DNA of 64,000 nt, from assembly GCA_963708205.1 (NCBI GenBank), contig OY970196.1, positions 2,790,001 through 2,854,000 of the forward strand, written 5' to 3'. Each line of letters starts with the position of its first letter. Position 1 is the stretch's first letter. The position numbers and the translations under genes are program-made. The notes under the pieces are model-generated. The model was not told where the DNA came from, did not search any database, and saw nothing but the letters and a program-made list of their open reading frames with translations. Of the stretch, positions 17,958-27,094 are shown one piece after another. The stretch comes from CAVYTF01 sp963708205. GTDB lineage: Bacteria > Bacteroidota > Bacteroidia > Chitinophagales > Chitinophagaceae.

Positions 17958-18944
17958 ATGCGACAAATTGCATTCAGGGAAGCACTTCGGGAGGCAATGA
18001 ATGAAGAAATGAGAAGAGATGAAACTGTCTTTTTAATGGGGGAAGAAGTGGCTGAATATAATGGCGCTTACAAAGTGAGCCAGGGAATGCTAGCTGAATT
18101 TGGACCGAAGCGTGTGATAGATACACCGATCTCTGAACTCGGTTTTACTGCTTTAGCAGTTGGCGCTGCACAAAACGGTTTGCGGCCAATTGTTGAATAC
18201 ATGACGTGGAATTTTGCTTCGCTTGCATTGGATCAAATATTAAATACAGCTTCTAAAATGCTTGCGATGAGTGGCGGCCAGATCGGTTGCCCAATCGTTT
18301 TTCGCGGACCAAACGGCAGCGCGGGACAGCTTGGTGCGCAACACTCTACAGCATTTGAAAGTTTGTATGCAAATATTCCGGGTTTAAAGGTTGTGTCTGT
18401 TTCAAACGGATATGATGCAAAAGGATTGCTTAAACAGGCTATCCGTTACGAAGAAGATCCTATTATTTTTATGGAGGCCGAAGTTGCATATGGCGATAAA
18501 TCTGAAGTGCCGGAAGAAGAATATTATATTCCATTAGGAAAGGCTGATGTAAAAAAGCAAGGCACTGATGTTACCATAGTTTCTTTTAATAAAATGATGA
18601 AAGTAGCTTTGGGTGCTGCTGCCGAACTTGAGAAAGAAAATATAAGCGCAGAAGTAATTGACTTAAGAACTATTCGCCCCCTCGATTGGCAAACGATATT
18701 GGAAAGCGTGAAAAAAACAAACCGTCTTGTAATAATAGAAGAGCAATGGCCATTTGCATCTATCAGTTCTGAAATTAGTTATCGCATACAAAAAGAAGGC
18801 TTTGATTATCTTGATGCGCCGATAAGAAGAATAACGAGTGCTGATGCGCCTATGCATTACGCGCAAAATCTTGTAAACCTTTATTTGCCTGATATTGCGC
18901 GCACTGTAAAGCTTGTAAAAGAAGTGATGTATCTTCAGAAATAG
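17958..18944 (+). CDS. pdhB: Pyruvate dehydrogenase E1 component, beta subunit
   Basis: This is a 328-residue transketolase-like beta chain. Its N-terminus (RQIAFREALREAMNEEM, then FLMGEEVAEYNGAYK) and the motifs IDTPISELGF and GPNGSAGQLGAQHS are those of PdhB. With an alpha chain it decarboxylates pyruvate using thiamine diphosphate and passes the acetyl group to E2. The alpha chain and E2 are not next to it, which is common in Bacteroidota. A branched-chain oxo-acid dehydrogenase beta chain is the main alternative. A probable promoter lies just upstream; array 2 separates it from the previous gene. Confidence 0.92.
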   Translation: MRQIAFREALREAMNEEMRRDETVFLMGEEVAEYNGAYKVSQGMLAEFGPKRVIDTPISELGFTALAVGAAQNGLRPIVEYMTWNFASLALDQILNTASKMLAMSGGQIGCPIVFRGPNGSAGQLGAQHSTAFESLYANIPGLKVVSVSNGYDAKGLLKQAIRYEEDPIIFMEAEVAYGDKSEVPEEEYYIPLGKADVKKQGTDVTIVSFNKMMKVALGAAAELEKENISAEVIDLRTIRPLDWQTILESVKKTNRLVIIEEQWPFASISSEISYRIQKEGFDYLDAPIRRITSADAPMHYAQNLVNLYLPDIARTVKLVKEVMYLQK

Positions 18945-18996
18945 TTTTCACTTTGCTAAATTAATCGGATTTTTGTTTTCACTAACTAAGAGTTTT

Positions 18997-21054
18997 ATGA
19001 TGAAAAGATATCTATTTCTTTTCCCTGCTTTTTTTTATTTTTCTGTATCGGCTCAAGTTTCAGACACACTTCAGCAAAAATCTGACTCCGCGTCTTTTCT
19101 AAAAAATGTAACGGTAAGTGCTTACGCTAATACGATCGTGAAATTGAAAAATGTGCCTGCTGCTGTTGCTGTACTTAATAAGGCTGATTTGCAGCGCTTT
19201 GATGAAAATTCTCTTTCATCATTGAACACAGTTCCCGGCGTGGATTTGCAGGAACGATCACCTGGAAGCATTCGGCTTACAATGCGTGGAAGTGCTTTAC
19301 GCTCACCATTTGGTGTGCGTGATGTAAAAATTTATTGGGATGATTTTCCGTTTACTGATGCTTCAGGAAATTCTTATCTAAATTTAATTGATCCTGATTT
19401 TCTGCATTCAATAGAATTAATTAAAGGTCCACCGGGAAGCTTGTATGGCGAAGGCACACAAGGTGCTGTAATACTTCATTCGCCTGTTAGAAACGACAAT
19501 AATAAGATCAATGATTTTAGTGCAGCATTATCAGGCGGCACTTATGGAAAGTTTGTAGAAGAAACAGGATGGAATACGCAACATGAAGATTTTTTTTCAA
19601 GTCTTCAGCAATCGCATTATCAAAGTAATGGTTACCGCGCACAAACTGAATTAAGGAAGGATGTGGTAAAATGGAATACTGTTTGGAACATCAACTCAAA
19701 AGAAACTTTTTCTGCGCTTGCTTTTTACACAGATCTATATTACAAAACGCCAGGTGGTATAACTTTAAAACAACTTAGCCAGGATCCTTCGCAGGCGCGA
19801 AGTTCTAATGTATTGAATGATGCCTATGTGAGAAATAAAACGCCTTTTGTAGGGCTAAGTTTAAAATCTCAAATCAGTACAAATTTCATCAATACAACTT
19901 CTGTAGTGCTTGATCACACAGCTTTTACAAATCCTACTGTAAGTAATTTTGAGCAAAGAAGTGAGTGGAATGAAAGTGCAAGAACCGTTTTTTCTTTCAG
20001 TAAAAGCAAACCACATTTTGGATACGAAATACTTGCCGGCGGAGAGATACAAAATAATAATTCAAACATTGATGATTATGGTAATAGTGCAGGCACACCT
20101 GATACTGTGCAATCTTTGAACAAAGCAGCAATTTTGCAATATTTTGGATTTGCACAATTGAATTTAAATTTTGGTAAAAGATGGATAACCCAAACCGGCA
20201 TGAGTTTGAATAAGATTGATTATAAGTATGATGATATCGTTGACAATGTACCTCCCATCAATAAAAATATTGGGTTTATCTCAGCGCCGCGTTTCAGCGT
20301 CTTATATGAATTGAACAATAATCTTTCTTTATTTGCTACGGTTGATAAAGGCTTTTCGGCGCCCACACTTGCTGAGATATTACCTTCCACTGGAATTTTT
20401 TATGTAAATCTTCAACCCGAATATGGATGGAATTATGAAACCGGAATAAAAGGTTCAGTGCTAAAAAACAGACTTGATATCAGCGCTTCGGTTTATTATT
20501 TTAAATTGGTAAATGCAATAGTTCGCAGAAGCGATATCAACGGCTCAGATTATTTTGTAAACTCTGGAAGCAGCATTGAGAAAGGAGTTGAAGTATGGGG
20601 CAAGGCTTATGTAATCAGAAAAAAAACCAAATATTTTACAAGCTTAGATGTGTTCAACAGTCTTGCTTATCAGCCTTATCGTTTCAACCAATATATTTAT
20701 GATAGCAGCAATTATTCAGGCAATGAAGTTACCGGCGTGCCCCGTTTTGTAAATGTTACAGGCATAGATATGTACTTTCAAAAAAATTATTTTTCTACCC
20801 TTACGCTTAATTGCACTTCAGCTATTCCGCTTAACGATTCCAATTCAATTTTTGCAAAGCCTTACCAACTTTTGCAGATAAAAGTTGGTAAAGTATTTTA
20901 CTTTAAAAAGTTTACACCACAAATTTATATTGCTGTAGATAATGTTTTGGATGAAACATATAGTTTGGGCGATGACATAAACTCTGCAGGCGGCCGATAT
21001 TTTAATCCTGCGCCAAAAATAAATTTCACTATCGGAGGTAAAGTAAATTTTTAA
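18997..21054 (+). CDS. TonB-dependent receptor (no carboxypeptidase-like domain)
   Basis: This is a 685-residue outer-membrane receptor. The frame opens earlier with a TTG at 18973, but the ATG at 18997 starts a proper signal peptide (MMKRYLFLFPAFFYFSVSAQ). The plug begins near residue 35 (VTVSAYANTIVKLKNVPAAV) and carries TMRGSALRSPFGVRDVKIYWD and IELIKGPPGSLYGEG. The barrel ends in FTIGGKVNF. It lacks the N-terminal carboxypeptidase-like domain of the first receptor, which suits a smaller metal-chelate or cofactor receptor, but the substrate is unknown. It follows pdhB by 52 bp, possibly in the same transcript by chance. Confidence 0.9.
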   Translation: MMKRYLFLFPAFFYFSVSAQVSDTLQQKSDSASFLKNVTVSAYANTIVKLKNVPAAVAVLNKADLQRFDENSLSSLNTVPGVDLQERSPGSIRLTMRGSALRSPFGVRDVKIYWDDFPFTDASGNSYLNLIDPDFLHSIELIKGPPGSLYGEGTQGAVILHSPVRNDNNKINDFSAALSGGTYGKFVEETGWNTQHEDFFSSLQQSHYQSNGYRAQTELRKDVVKWNTVWNINSKETFSALAFYTDLYYKTPGGITLKQLSQDPSQARSSNVLNDAYVRNKTPFVGLSLKSQISTNFINTTSVVLDHTAFTNPTVSNFEQRSEWNESARTVFSFSKSKPHFGYEILAGGEIQNNNSNIDDYGNSAGTPDTVQSLNKAAILQYFGFAQLNLNFGKRWITQTGMSLNKIDYKYDDIVDNVPPINKNIGFISAPRFSVLYELNNNLSLFATVDKGFSAPTLAEILPSTGIFYVNLQPEYGWNYETGIKGSVLKNRLDISASVYYFKLVNAIVRRSDINGSDYFVNSGSSIEKGVEVWGKAYVIRKKTKYFTSLDVFNSLAYQPYRFNQYIYDSSNYSGNEVTGVPRFVNVTGIDMYFQKNYFSTLTLNCTSAIPLNDSNSIFAKPYQLLQIKVGKVFYFKKFTPQIYIAVDNVLDETYSLGDDINSAGGRYFNPAPKINFTIGGKVNF

Positions 21055-21127
21055 AGTTTTCTTTTCATCTTGCCATAATTATATTTTTATTTTCGCTTTG
21101 CAATTTCAATTTTATTAAAAAAATGTA

Positions 21128-22288
21128 ATGTCAGATATTCTTATAATTGATGATGAAAAAGCCATTCGCAAAACGCTAACTGAAATTCTCAATTACGAAG
21201 GTTTTAAAATTGACGAAGCTGCTGATGGAGAAGAAGGCTGGAAAATGTTTTCAGAAAAAAATTACGATGCAGTTCTTTGCGATATTAAAATGCCAAAGCT
21301 TGATGGACTGGAATTTTTAGTAAAAGCAACAGAAAAAAATGCTGATGTTCCAGTGATTATGATCAGCGGCCATGGCAACATTGAAACTGCTGTTGAGGCT
21401 GTAAAAAAAGGTGCGTACGATTACGTTTCCAAGCCTCCCGATCTCAATCGTTTGCTCATTACCATTCGCAATGCGATGGATAAAAATAAAATGAGCAAAG
21501 AAACAAAAGTGCTGAAAAAGAAAGTAAGTGGCGTGCAGGAAATGATTGGTGAAAGCGATTCAATGCACAGGATAAAACAAACAATTGATAAAGTTGCGCC
21601 GATTGATGCGCGTGTGTTAATTACTGGTGAAAATGGTGTTGGTAAAGAATTAGTAGCACGCTGGATTCACGAAAAAAGCAGTCGTGTTGCGGGACAGTTG
21701 GTGGAAGTAAATTGCGCAGCAATTCCATCAGAGCTAATAGAAAGTGAATTGTTCGGGCATGAAAAAGGTTCGTTTACTTCTGCCATAAAACAACGCATTG
21801 GAAAGTTTGAACAGGCAAATGGAGGCACTTTATTTTTAGATGAAGTTGGCGATATGAGTTTGAGCGCACAGGCAAAAGTATTGCGCGCATTGCAGGAAGG
21901 TAAGATAATGCGAGTTGGCGGTGAAAAAGAAATTTCTGTTGATGTTCGTGTGATTGCTGCAACAAATAAAAATTTATTAAAGGAGGTTGAAGAAAAAAAT
22001 TTCAGGCTCGATTTATATCATCGCCTGAGTGTGATATTAATTCATGTGCCTTCCTTGAATGAAAGAAAAGAAGATATTCCATTGCTAATAGAAAGATTTC
22101 TTACAACGATCGCAGAAGAATATGGTCAGGCAAAAAAAAATATTGATAGCGCAGCAATGGATGCTTTGTGCAAACACAACTGGACGGGAAATATCCGCGA
22201 GCTGCACAATATTGTAGAAAGGCTCGTTATTCTTTCAGGAAAAAATATTACGCTGGAAGATGTTACCAATTTTGTTTTACCAAAATAA
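21128..22288 (+). CDS. Sigma-54-type response regulator without DNA-binding domain
   Basis: This is a 386-residue protein. The receiver domain (1-120) has acidic residues D8/D9 and the phospho-acceptor D52 (LCDIKMPK). An AAA+ domain follows (about 145-370), with Walker A GENGVGKE, a GSFTSA loop in place of the canonical GAFTGA, Walker B GGTLFLDEVGD, and an arginine-rich end (GNIRELHN). The protein stops about 15 residues after the AAA+ domain, so the usual Fis-type helix-turn-helix is missing. Members of this form are common in Bacteroidota. Its kinase partner is not nearby; miaA follows 17 bp after the stop. Confidence 0.88.
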   Translation: MSDILIIDDEKAIRKTLTEILNYEGFKIDEAADGEEGWKMFSEKNYDAVLCDIKMPKLDGLEFLVKATEKNADVPVIMISGHGNIETAVEAVKKGAYDYVSKPPDLNRLLITIRNAMDKNKMSKETKVLKKKVSGVQEMIGESDSMHRIKQTIDKVAPIDARVLITGENGVGKELVARWIHEKSSRVAGQLVEVNCAAIPSELIESELFGHEKGSFTSAIKQRIGKFEQANGGTLFLDEVGDMSLSAQAKVLRALQEGKIMRVGGEKEISVDVRVIAATNKNLLKEVEEKNFRLDLYHRLSVILIHVPSLNERKEDIPLLIERFLTTIAEEYGQAKKNIDSAAMDALCKHNWTGNIRELHNIVERLVILSGKNITLEDVTNFVLPK

Positions 22289-22305
22289 TTTTTTTATTAT
22301 TGATA

Positions 22306-23205
22306 ATGATGAAAAATAAAACTGTCATCATTATTACAGGTCCAACTGCTTCGGGCAAAACTGCAATTTCATTGGAACTTGCAAATCATTTTAATACTTC
22401 AATTATTTCAGCAGATTCGAGACAATGTTTTAAAGAATTAAATATTGGTGTTGCAAAGCCAACTAATGAAGAGCTTGCATCAATAAAACATTATTTCATT
22501 AATTCTCATTCGATAAATGATGAAATGAATGCAGGCATTTTTGAAATGTATGCTTTAAAAAAAGCAGCAGAAATTTTTGAAAAAAATGACATTGCAATAA
22601 TGGTTGGCGGCACAGGTTTATACATCAAAGCTTTTTGCGAAGGCATTGATGTGATACCTGAAATTCCAAAAAAAATAAGACAAAATATTATTAAAAGATA
22701 TGAAGTTGAAGGAATTGATTTTTTGCAAAAAGAATTGCAGCAAAAAGATACTGAGTATTACAAAAATGCAGAGCAGCAAAATCCGCAAAGATTGATGCGG
22801 GCATTGGAAGTTTTTGAAGCAACAGGAAAATCAATTTTAAGTTTTCACTCATCAAAAAAAAAGAAAAGAGATTTTGCTATTAAAAAATTTGGTGTTGATA
22901 TTTCTAAAGAAATTTTGCACGAGAATATTAATAATAGAGTTGATAAAATGATAAGTGATGGTTTGATTGATGAAGTAAAAAATCTTTTATCGCAACGACA
23001 CCTGAATGCCTTGCAAACCGTTGGCTACAAAGAGGTATTTGATTTTTTTGATAAGAAAATTTCTTTAGAAGAAGCTATTAAACAAATAAAAACAAACACG
23101 AAACATTATGCAAAAAGACAATTAACATGGTTTAAAAAAGACAAAAGCATTAGCTGGTTAAAATATCAAAATTTCATCGAAAAATTTTCAAAAATTCATT
23201 CGTGA
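22306..23205 (+). CDS. miaA: tRNA dimethylallyltransferase
   Basis: This 299-residue enzyme adds a dimethylallyl group to A37 of tRNAs that read codons starting with U. The P-loop GPTASGKT, the motif ISADSRQ, VGGTGLYIKA and the C-terminal QTVGYKE and AKRQLTWFKKD are diagnostic. The open frame extends upstream to 22168 inside the regulator gene, but the double ATG at 22306/22309 starts the conserved KNKTVIIITGPT sequence. It is close behind the sigma-54-type regulator and 77 bp before queA, which modifies a different tRNA position. Confidence 0.95.
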   Translation: MMKNKTVIIITGPTASGKTAISLELANHFNTSIISADSRQCFKELNIGVAKPTNEELASIKHYFINSHSINDEMNAGIFEMYALKKAAEIFEKNDIAIMVGGTGLYIKAFCEGIDVIPEIPKKIRQNIIKRYEVEGIDFLQKELQQKDTEYYKNAEQQNPQRLMRALEVFEATGKSILSFHSSKKKKRDFAIKKFGVDISKEILHENINNRVDKMISDGLIDEVKNLLSQRHLNALQTVGYKEVFDFFDKKISLEEAIKQIKTNTKHYAKRQLTWFKKDKSISWLKYQNFIEKFSKIHS

Positions 23206-23227
23206 AAATCTCTTTTTAATTTTCTCC

Positions 23228-23256
23228 GTTGCCGTTGGCTAAATTTCTTTACCTTT
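23228..23256 (+). promoter_or_regulatory. Promoter of queA (-33 TTG and -7 TACCTTTG)
   Basis: A TTG at 23228-23230, an 18-bp spacer, and TACCTTTG at 23249-23256 match the Bacteroidota promoter at both elements. It overlaps the upstream part of the open frame and thereby supports the start at 23283. Confidence 0.65.
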
Positions 23257-23282
23257 GCAGCCTCAAAAAATCATGCCGTAAC

Positions 23283-24332
23283 ATGAAATTAAGCCAATTC
23301 AGATTCGATCTTCCTTTAAATTTAATTGCTCAAAATCCTACCAAACGTCGTGAAGACAGCAGGTTACTTGTTGTAGACAGGCATACAGGAAAAATGGAAA
23401 ACAGGCACTTCAGAGACATCCTCGATTACTTTGAAGATAAAGATGTATTTGTAGTGAATAACACGAAAGTTTTTCCTGCGCGCATGTATGGGCGTAAAGA
23501 AAAAACGGGTGCAAAAATTGAAGTGTTTTTATTGCGCGAATTAAATAAACCAAATCGTTTGTGGGATGTTATTGTTGATCCTGCAAGAAAAATTCGCGTT
23601 GGTAATAAACTATATTTTGGCGATAATGATGAGCTTGTTGCCGAAGTAATTGACAATACTACAAGCCGCGGAAGAACCATTCGTTTTTTGTGGGAAGGTG
23701 ATGAACCAAGCTTTAAAAAAATGCTTGAATTTTTAGGAGAAACTCCTTTGCCGAAGTATATAAAACGTAAACCCGATGAAGAAGATCGGCAAAGATTTCA
23801 AACAGTTTATGCAAAACATGAAGGTGCAGTTGCAGCACCAACTGCAGGATTGCATTTCAGTGAAGAGCTGATAAAAAGATGTGAGATAAAAGGTATTCGT
23901 TTTGCAGAGCTCACGCTGCATACGGGTTTGGGAACTTTTCGTCCGATTGAAGTGGAAGACCTTAGTAAACATAAAATGGATGCTGAATATTATAAGATCG
24001 ATGAAGAATGTTGCAAAATTGTAAACAAGGCTAAAGAGACAGGACATCGTGTTTGCTCAATTGGCACAACAACTATGCGTGCGATGGAAACAAGTTTTAC
24101 TGCACAAAAATTTTTAAAACCAAGCGAAGGATGGACAAATATTTTTATTCATCCGCCCTATAAATTCAATGTTGCCGACAGTCTCGTTACAAATTTACAC
24201 ATGCCAAAAACAGGTTTGCTTATTATGACAAGTGCATTCGCAGGATATGATCTTGCAAACGAGGCATATAAAAAAGCTATTAAAGACAAGTATCGTTTTT
24301 TTACTTATGGAGATGCGATGCTGGTGATATAA
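23283..24332 (+). CDS. queA: S-adenosylmethionine:tRNA ribosyltransferase-isomerase
   Basis: This 349-residue enzyme moves the ribose of S-adenosylmethionine to preQ1 in tRNA, making epoxyqueuosine. The signature N-terminus (LSQFRFDLPLNLIAQ), then RREDSRLLVV, NNTKVFPAR, and GAVAAPTAGLHFSEEL with TLHTGLGTFRP are present. The frame opens 18 codons earlier, but those codons lie over a promoter, so the ATG at 23283 is chosen. A strong hairpin terminator follows at 24351-24380. Other queuosine genes are not in the window. Confidence 0.96.
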   Translation: MKLSQFRFDLPLNLIAQNPTKRREDSRLLVVDRHTGKMENRHFRDILDYFEDKDVFVVNNTKVFPARMYGRKEKTGAKIEVFLLRELNKPNRLWDVIVDPARKIRVGNKLYFGDNDELVAEVIDNTTSRGRTIRFLWEGDEPSFKKMLEFLGETPLPKYIKRKPDEEDRQRFQTVYAKHEGAVAAPTAGLHFSEELIKRCEIKGIRFAELTLHTGLGTFRPIEVEDLSKHKMDAEYYKIDEECCKIVNKAKETGHRVCSIGTTTMRAMETSFTAQKFLKPSEGWTNIFIHPPYKFNVADSLVTNLHMPKTGLLIMTSAFAGYDLANEAYKKAIKDKYRFFTYGDAMLVI

Positions 24333-24350
24333 TTCGCTTTAATTTAAATT

Positions 24351-24380
24351 ATAAGAAAGCTTCGTAAGAAGCTTTCTTAT
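24351..24380 (+). terminator. Strong hairpin terminator after queA
   Basis: A perfect 13-bp stem (ATAAGAAAGCTTC with GAAGCTTTCTTAT) closes a GTAA loop, with flanking A and T runs, so it can work on either strand. It lies 18 bp after queA. Confidence 0.85.
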
Positions 24381-24469
24381 TTAAAGAACTCGATATTTTT
24401 TCTATAATAATACTGTTTGAAAATAAAACGAAACACGAAAAACTGAAACTAAAGTTTAATAGAAAGGAG

Positions 24470-24530
24470 AAAGATGAACGGAGCGTCGCAACGAAGTTTA
24501 ATTTAAGTTCGTTAGCTGATCACCAAAATA
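24470..24530. repeat. Dispersed intergenic repeat, copy B
   Basis: GATGAACGGA, then GCGTCGCAACGAAG, then GTTAGCTGATCACCAAAA mark one copy of a roughly 55-60-bp repeat. It shares its core with copies at 53053-53114 and 61725-61792. It lies between queA and ahcY, in convergent orientation. No ORF or tRNA is in this 280-bp gap. Confidence 0.6.
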
Positions 24531-24563
24531 TTTTAAGAAATTATTGCATGTTTTAAATAAAAA

Positions 24564-24593
24564 ACGGTTGACAAAATTACTTCTGTCAACCGT
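24564..24593 (-). terminator. Terminator of ahcY
   Basis: ACGGTTGACA pairs with TGTCAACCGT (10 bp) around a 10-nt loop. On the minus strand it is followed by a run of T, 21 bp after the ahcY stop. Confidence 0.82.
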
Positions 24594-24613
24594 TATCTAT
24601 CAATTAAAAATTA

Positions 24614-25939
24614 TTAATAACGATAATGTTCTGCTTTGTACGGACCATTTTTTGAGATGCCGAGATAGGAAGATTGTGCATCAGAAAGTTCATCAAGCTC
24701 AACGCTGATTTTTGCAAGATGCAGGCGTGCTACCTTTTCATCTAAATGTTTTGGAAGCACATAAACCTTGTTTTCATATTTACTGTGATTGACCCACAAC
24801 TCAATCTGGGCAAGCACTTGATTGGTAAATGAATTACTCATTACAAAACTTGGATGCCCCGTTGCGCAACCTAAATTAACCAAACGACCTTCCGCTAAAA
24901 TGATAATATCTTTTCCATTGATGTTGTATAAATCAACCTGCGGCTTGATAGTATCTTTTGTATTTCCATAATTTTTATTGAGCCAGTTCATATCAATTTC
25001 AATATCGAAATGTCCAATGTTGCAAACGATCGCTTTATCTTTCATTTCATAAAAATGTTTTTCTGTAATTAAATCGCGGCAACCACTTGCTGTAACAATA
25101 ATGTCAGCTTCTTTTACAGCATCAATCATTTTCTTTACTTCGAAGCCATCCATTGCAGCCTGCAATGCGCAAATCGGATCTATCTCTGTAACAGTTACAC
25201 GACATCCTGCACCTTTTAACGAAGCTGCTGAGCCTTTGCCAACATCGCCGTAGCCCCCAACCACAGCGACTTTGCCCGCAAGCATAATATCAGTTGCGCG
25301 GCGAATTGCATCAACCAAAGATTCTTTGCAACCATATTTATTATCAAACTTAGATTTGGTTACGCTGTCGTTTACATTGATTGCAGGAATTGGTAAAGTG
25401 CCTTTTGCCATGCGTTCGTATAAACGATGAACGCCTGTTGTTGTTTCTTCACTTAATCCTTTTACATGTTGTATCAATTCAGGATATTTATCAAACACCA
25501 TGTTAGTTAAATCACCGCCGTCATCTAGAATCATGTTCAACGGTTTGTCTGCTGCGCCAAAAAATAAAGTCTGTTCAATGCACCAATCAGACTCTTCATT
25601 TGTTTGTCCTTTCCATGCAAACACGCCAATGCCCTTTGCCGCAATTGCAGCAGCAGCGTGGTCTTGCGTAGAAAAGATATTGCATGAACTCCATTTTACT
25701 TCTGCACCAAGTGCAATTAAAGTCTCAATTAAAACTGCAGTTTGAATAGTCATGTGCAAGCAACCCGCGATGCGCGCGCCTTTTAATGGTTGTGCTGCGC
25801 CATATTCTTCGCGAAGAGACATTAAGCCAGGCATTTCAGCTTCGGCTAATTTAATTTCTTTACGTCCCCATTCTGCAAGGCTCATGTCTTTGATCTTGTA
25901 GGCAAGTTTAAAATCTATGCTTTTTTCAACAGTTGTCAT
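24614..25939 (-). CDS. ahcY: Adenosylhomocysteinase
   Basis: This 441-residue enzyme splits S-adenosylhomocysteine to adenosine and homocysteine, removing the product of methyltransferases such as CheR. Conserved features: the ARIAGCLHMTIQTAVL start, SSCNIFSTQDHAAAA, the NAD-binding GGYGDVGKGSAASL, and the C-terminal GPYKAEHYRY, which carries the Lys and Tyr involved in NAD binding. Length is within the family range. It has its own promoter and terminator. An Lrp-family regulator is divergently placed, with a 123-bp gap, and could regulate it. Confidence 0.97.
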   Translation of the reverse strand: MTTVEKSIDFKLAYKIKDMSLAEWGRKEIKLAEAEMPGLMSLREEYGAAQPLKGARIAGCLHMTIQTAVLIETLIALGAEVKWSSCNIFSTQDHAAAAIAAKGIGVFAWKGQTNEESDWCIEQTLFFGAADKPLNMILDDGGDLTNMVFDKYPELIQHVKGLSEETTTGVHRLYERMAKGTLPIPAINVNDSVTKSKFDNKYGCKESLVDAIRRATDIMLAGKVAVVGGYGDVGKGSAASLKGAGCRVTVTEIDPICALQAAMDGFEVKKMIDAVKEADIIVTASGCRDLITEKHFYEMKDKAIVCNIGHFDIEIDMNWLNKNYGNTKDTIKPQVDLYNINGKDIIILAEGRLVNLGCATGHPSFVMSNSFTNQVLAQIELWVNHSKYENKVYVLPKHLDEKVARLHLAKISVELDELSDAQSSYLGISKNGPYKAEHYRY

Positions 25940-25965
25940 TTGATTAATATTTTGTTTTTAAAAAG

Positions 25966-25973
25966 CAAAAATA
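25966..25973 (-). promoter_or_regulatory. Candidate -7 element for ahcY
   Basis: On the minus strand this reads TATTTTTG, a full match to TAnnTTTG, 26 bp before the ahcY start. No clear -33 TTG. Confidence 0.45.
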
Positions 25974-26022
25974 CTAAATAGAATAAAAGATTAGTATTTT
26001 TTTAAAAATCAGGAGAAAGTTA

Positions 26023-26030
26023 TAATTTTG
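26023..26030 (+). promoter_or_regulatory. Candidate -7 element for the Lrp-family gene
   Basis: TAATTTTG matches TAnnTTTG, 32 bp before the TTG start at 26063, in the gap shared with divergent ahcY. Confidence 0.45.
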
Positions 26031-26062
26031 TTGTTTATTTTAGAATAAACGTTCAAATACAC

Positions 26063-26560
26063 TTGACAAAATCATTAAAAAAAGCAGAAACACCTCCAAT
26101 TGATGTTTCACTTGATGAAAAAGATATTTCCATTCTTCGCTTACTTCAAAAAAATGCAAGGGCAACTGTAAAAGAAATCGGTGAAAAAATTCATTTAAGC
26201 ACAACACCTGTTCACGAGCGCATTAAACGAATGGAAGAAACTGGCGTGATAAAACAGTATGCAACTTTAGTTGATAATACTAAAGTAAAAAAGGGATTGA
26301 TGGTAATTTGTTATGTTTCATTGAAGCAGCATGATAAAAACGCGGGAGCAAAATTTATAAAAACCATTCATGCGCTGAATGAGGTGGTTGAGTGTTATAA
26401 TATTTCGGGCGAGTTTGATTTTATGCTGAAGGTTGTTGCTGAAAGCATGGATTCTTATTATAATTTCCATGTAAATAAATTAAGTCAGAGTGAAAATATT
26501 GGTCACGTGCAAAGTGTGTTTGTAATGGGAATTATTAAAGAAACAACAGTTGCGATTTAA
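26063..26560 (+). CDS. Lrp/AsnC family transcription regulator
   Basis: This is a 165-residue protein. The helix-turn-helix is at about 18-75 (DEKDISILRLLQKNARATVKEIGEKIHLSTTPVHERIKRM region), followed by the AsnC ligand-binding RAM domain (about 85-155; YNISGEFDFMLKV is its typical motif). It starts with TTG: an in-frame stop lies just upstream, and the first in-frame ATG would remove most of the DNA-binding domain. Lrp proteins sense amino acids; ahcY divergently beside it suggests a methionine-cycle link, but this is inference. Confidence 0.9.
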   Translation: MTKSLKKAETPPIDVSLDEKDISILRLLQKNARATVKEIGEKIHLSTTPVHERIKRMEETGVIKQYATLVDNTKVKKGLMVICYVSLKQHDKNAGAKFIKTIHALNEVVECYNISGEFDFMLKVVAESMDSYYNFHVNKLSQSENIGHVQSVFVMGIIKETTVAI

Positions 26561-26584
26561 TTTATTTGATTGAGAAGAATTATT

Positions 26585-27094
26585 TTATTGTAATTTTTTT
26601 TCCATGATAAAATCATTCATAAAATATCCATTTCCAATATCAATATCTTCTTCAGCGATAACAGAAAAGCCAAGATGCTCGTAAAAACTTTTTGCTTTAT
26701 TGTGCCTGTTTACATTCAACTGAAGGGAAGTTGCGTGAAGTTTTTTTATTTCCTCAATAATATAATTGATCAATAATTTTCCTAATCCTTTGCCTTGCTG
26801 ATTTGGCAAAGTATATATTTTGTGAAGTTTAAAAACACTTTTGCTTATTGCACTGAACGCGGCAAACCCAATATCCGCGCCACTTTCAGAAGCTATAATA
26901 AATTGCTGGTGTTCTTGATTGATTTGTCTTTGCAAAGATGAAGTGCTGTAAATTAATTCCAGCATGTACATCAATTGCTTCGCTGAAAGAATATTTTTAT
27001 ATGCATCAGGCCAGGTTTCATAAGTAATTTTTTGAATGATTGGTATTGATTCTGTTGAAACTTTTCTTATAACAATATTGCCTTCATCCTTCAT
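26585..27094 (-). CDS. GNAT-family N-acetyltransferase
   Basis: This is a 169-residue single-domain acetyltransferase. Motif A for acetyl-CoA binding (LPNQQGKGLGKLLINYI) is at about 103-119. Motif B follows (LQLNVNRHNKAKSFYEHLGF). The acceptor substrate is not deducible; family members acetylate amines on small molecules, peptides or proteins. It begins one base before the end of the preceding secreted-protein gene (27095-27694), transcribed in the same direction, so the three minus-strand genes from 28471 to 26585 probably form one unit. Confidence 0.88.
   Translation of the reverse strand: MKDEGNIVIRKVSTESIPIIQKITYETWPDAYKNILSAKQLMYMLELIYSTSSLQRQINQEHQQFIIASESGADIGFAAFSAISKSVFKLHKIYTLPNQQGKGLGKLLINYIIEEIKKLHATSLQLNVNRHNKAKSFYEHLGFSVIAEEDIDIGNGYFMNDFIMEKKLQ

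Noticed and set aside
22168..22305. Upstream extension of miaA
   Set aside because: The first 46 codons overlap the regulator gene in another frame and do not resemble MiaA; the conserved start is at the ATG pair 22306/22309.
25940..26062. SAH riboswitch before ahcY
   Set aside because: The AT-rich 123-bp gap shows promoter elements but no long GC-paired structure or conserved riboswitch core.
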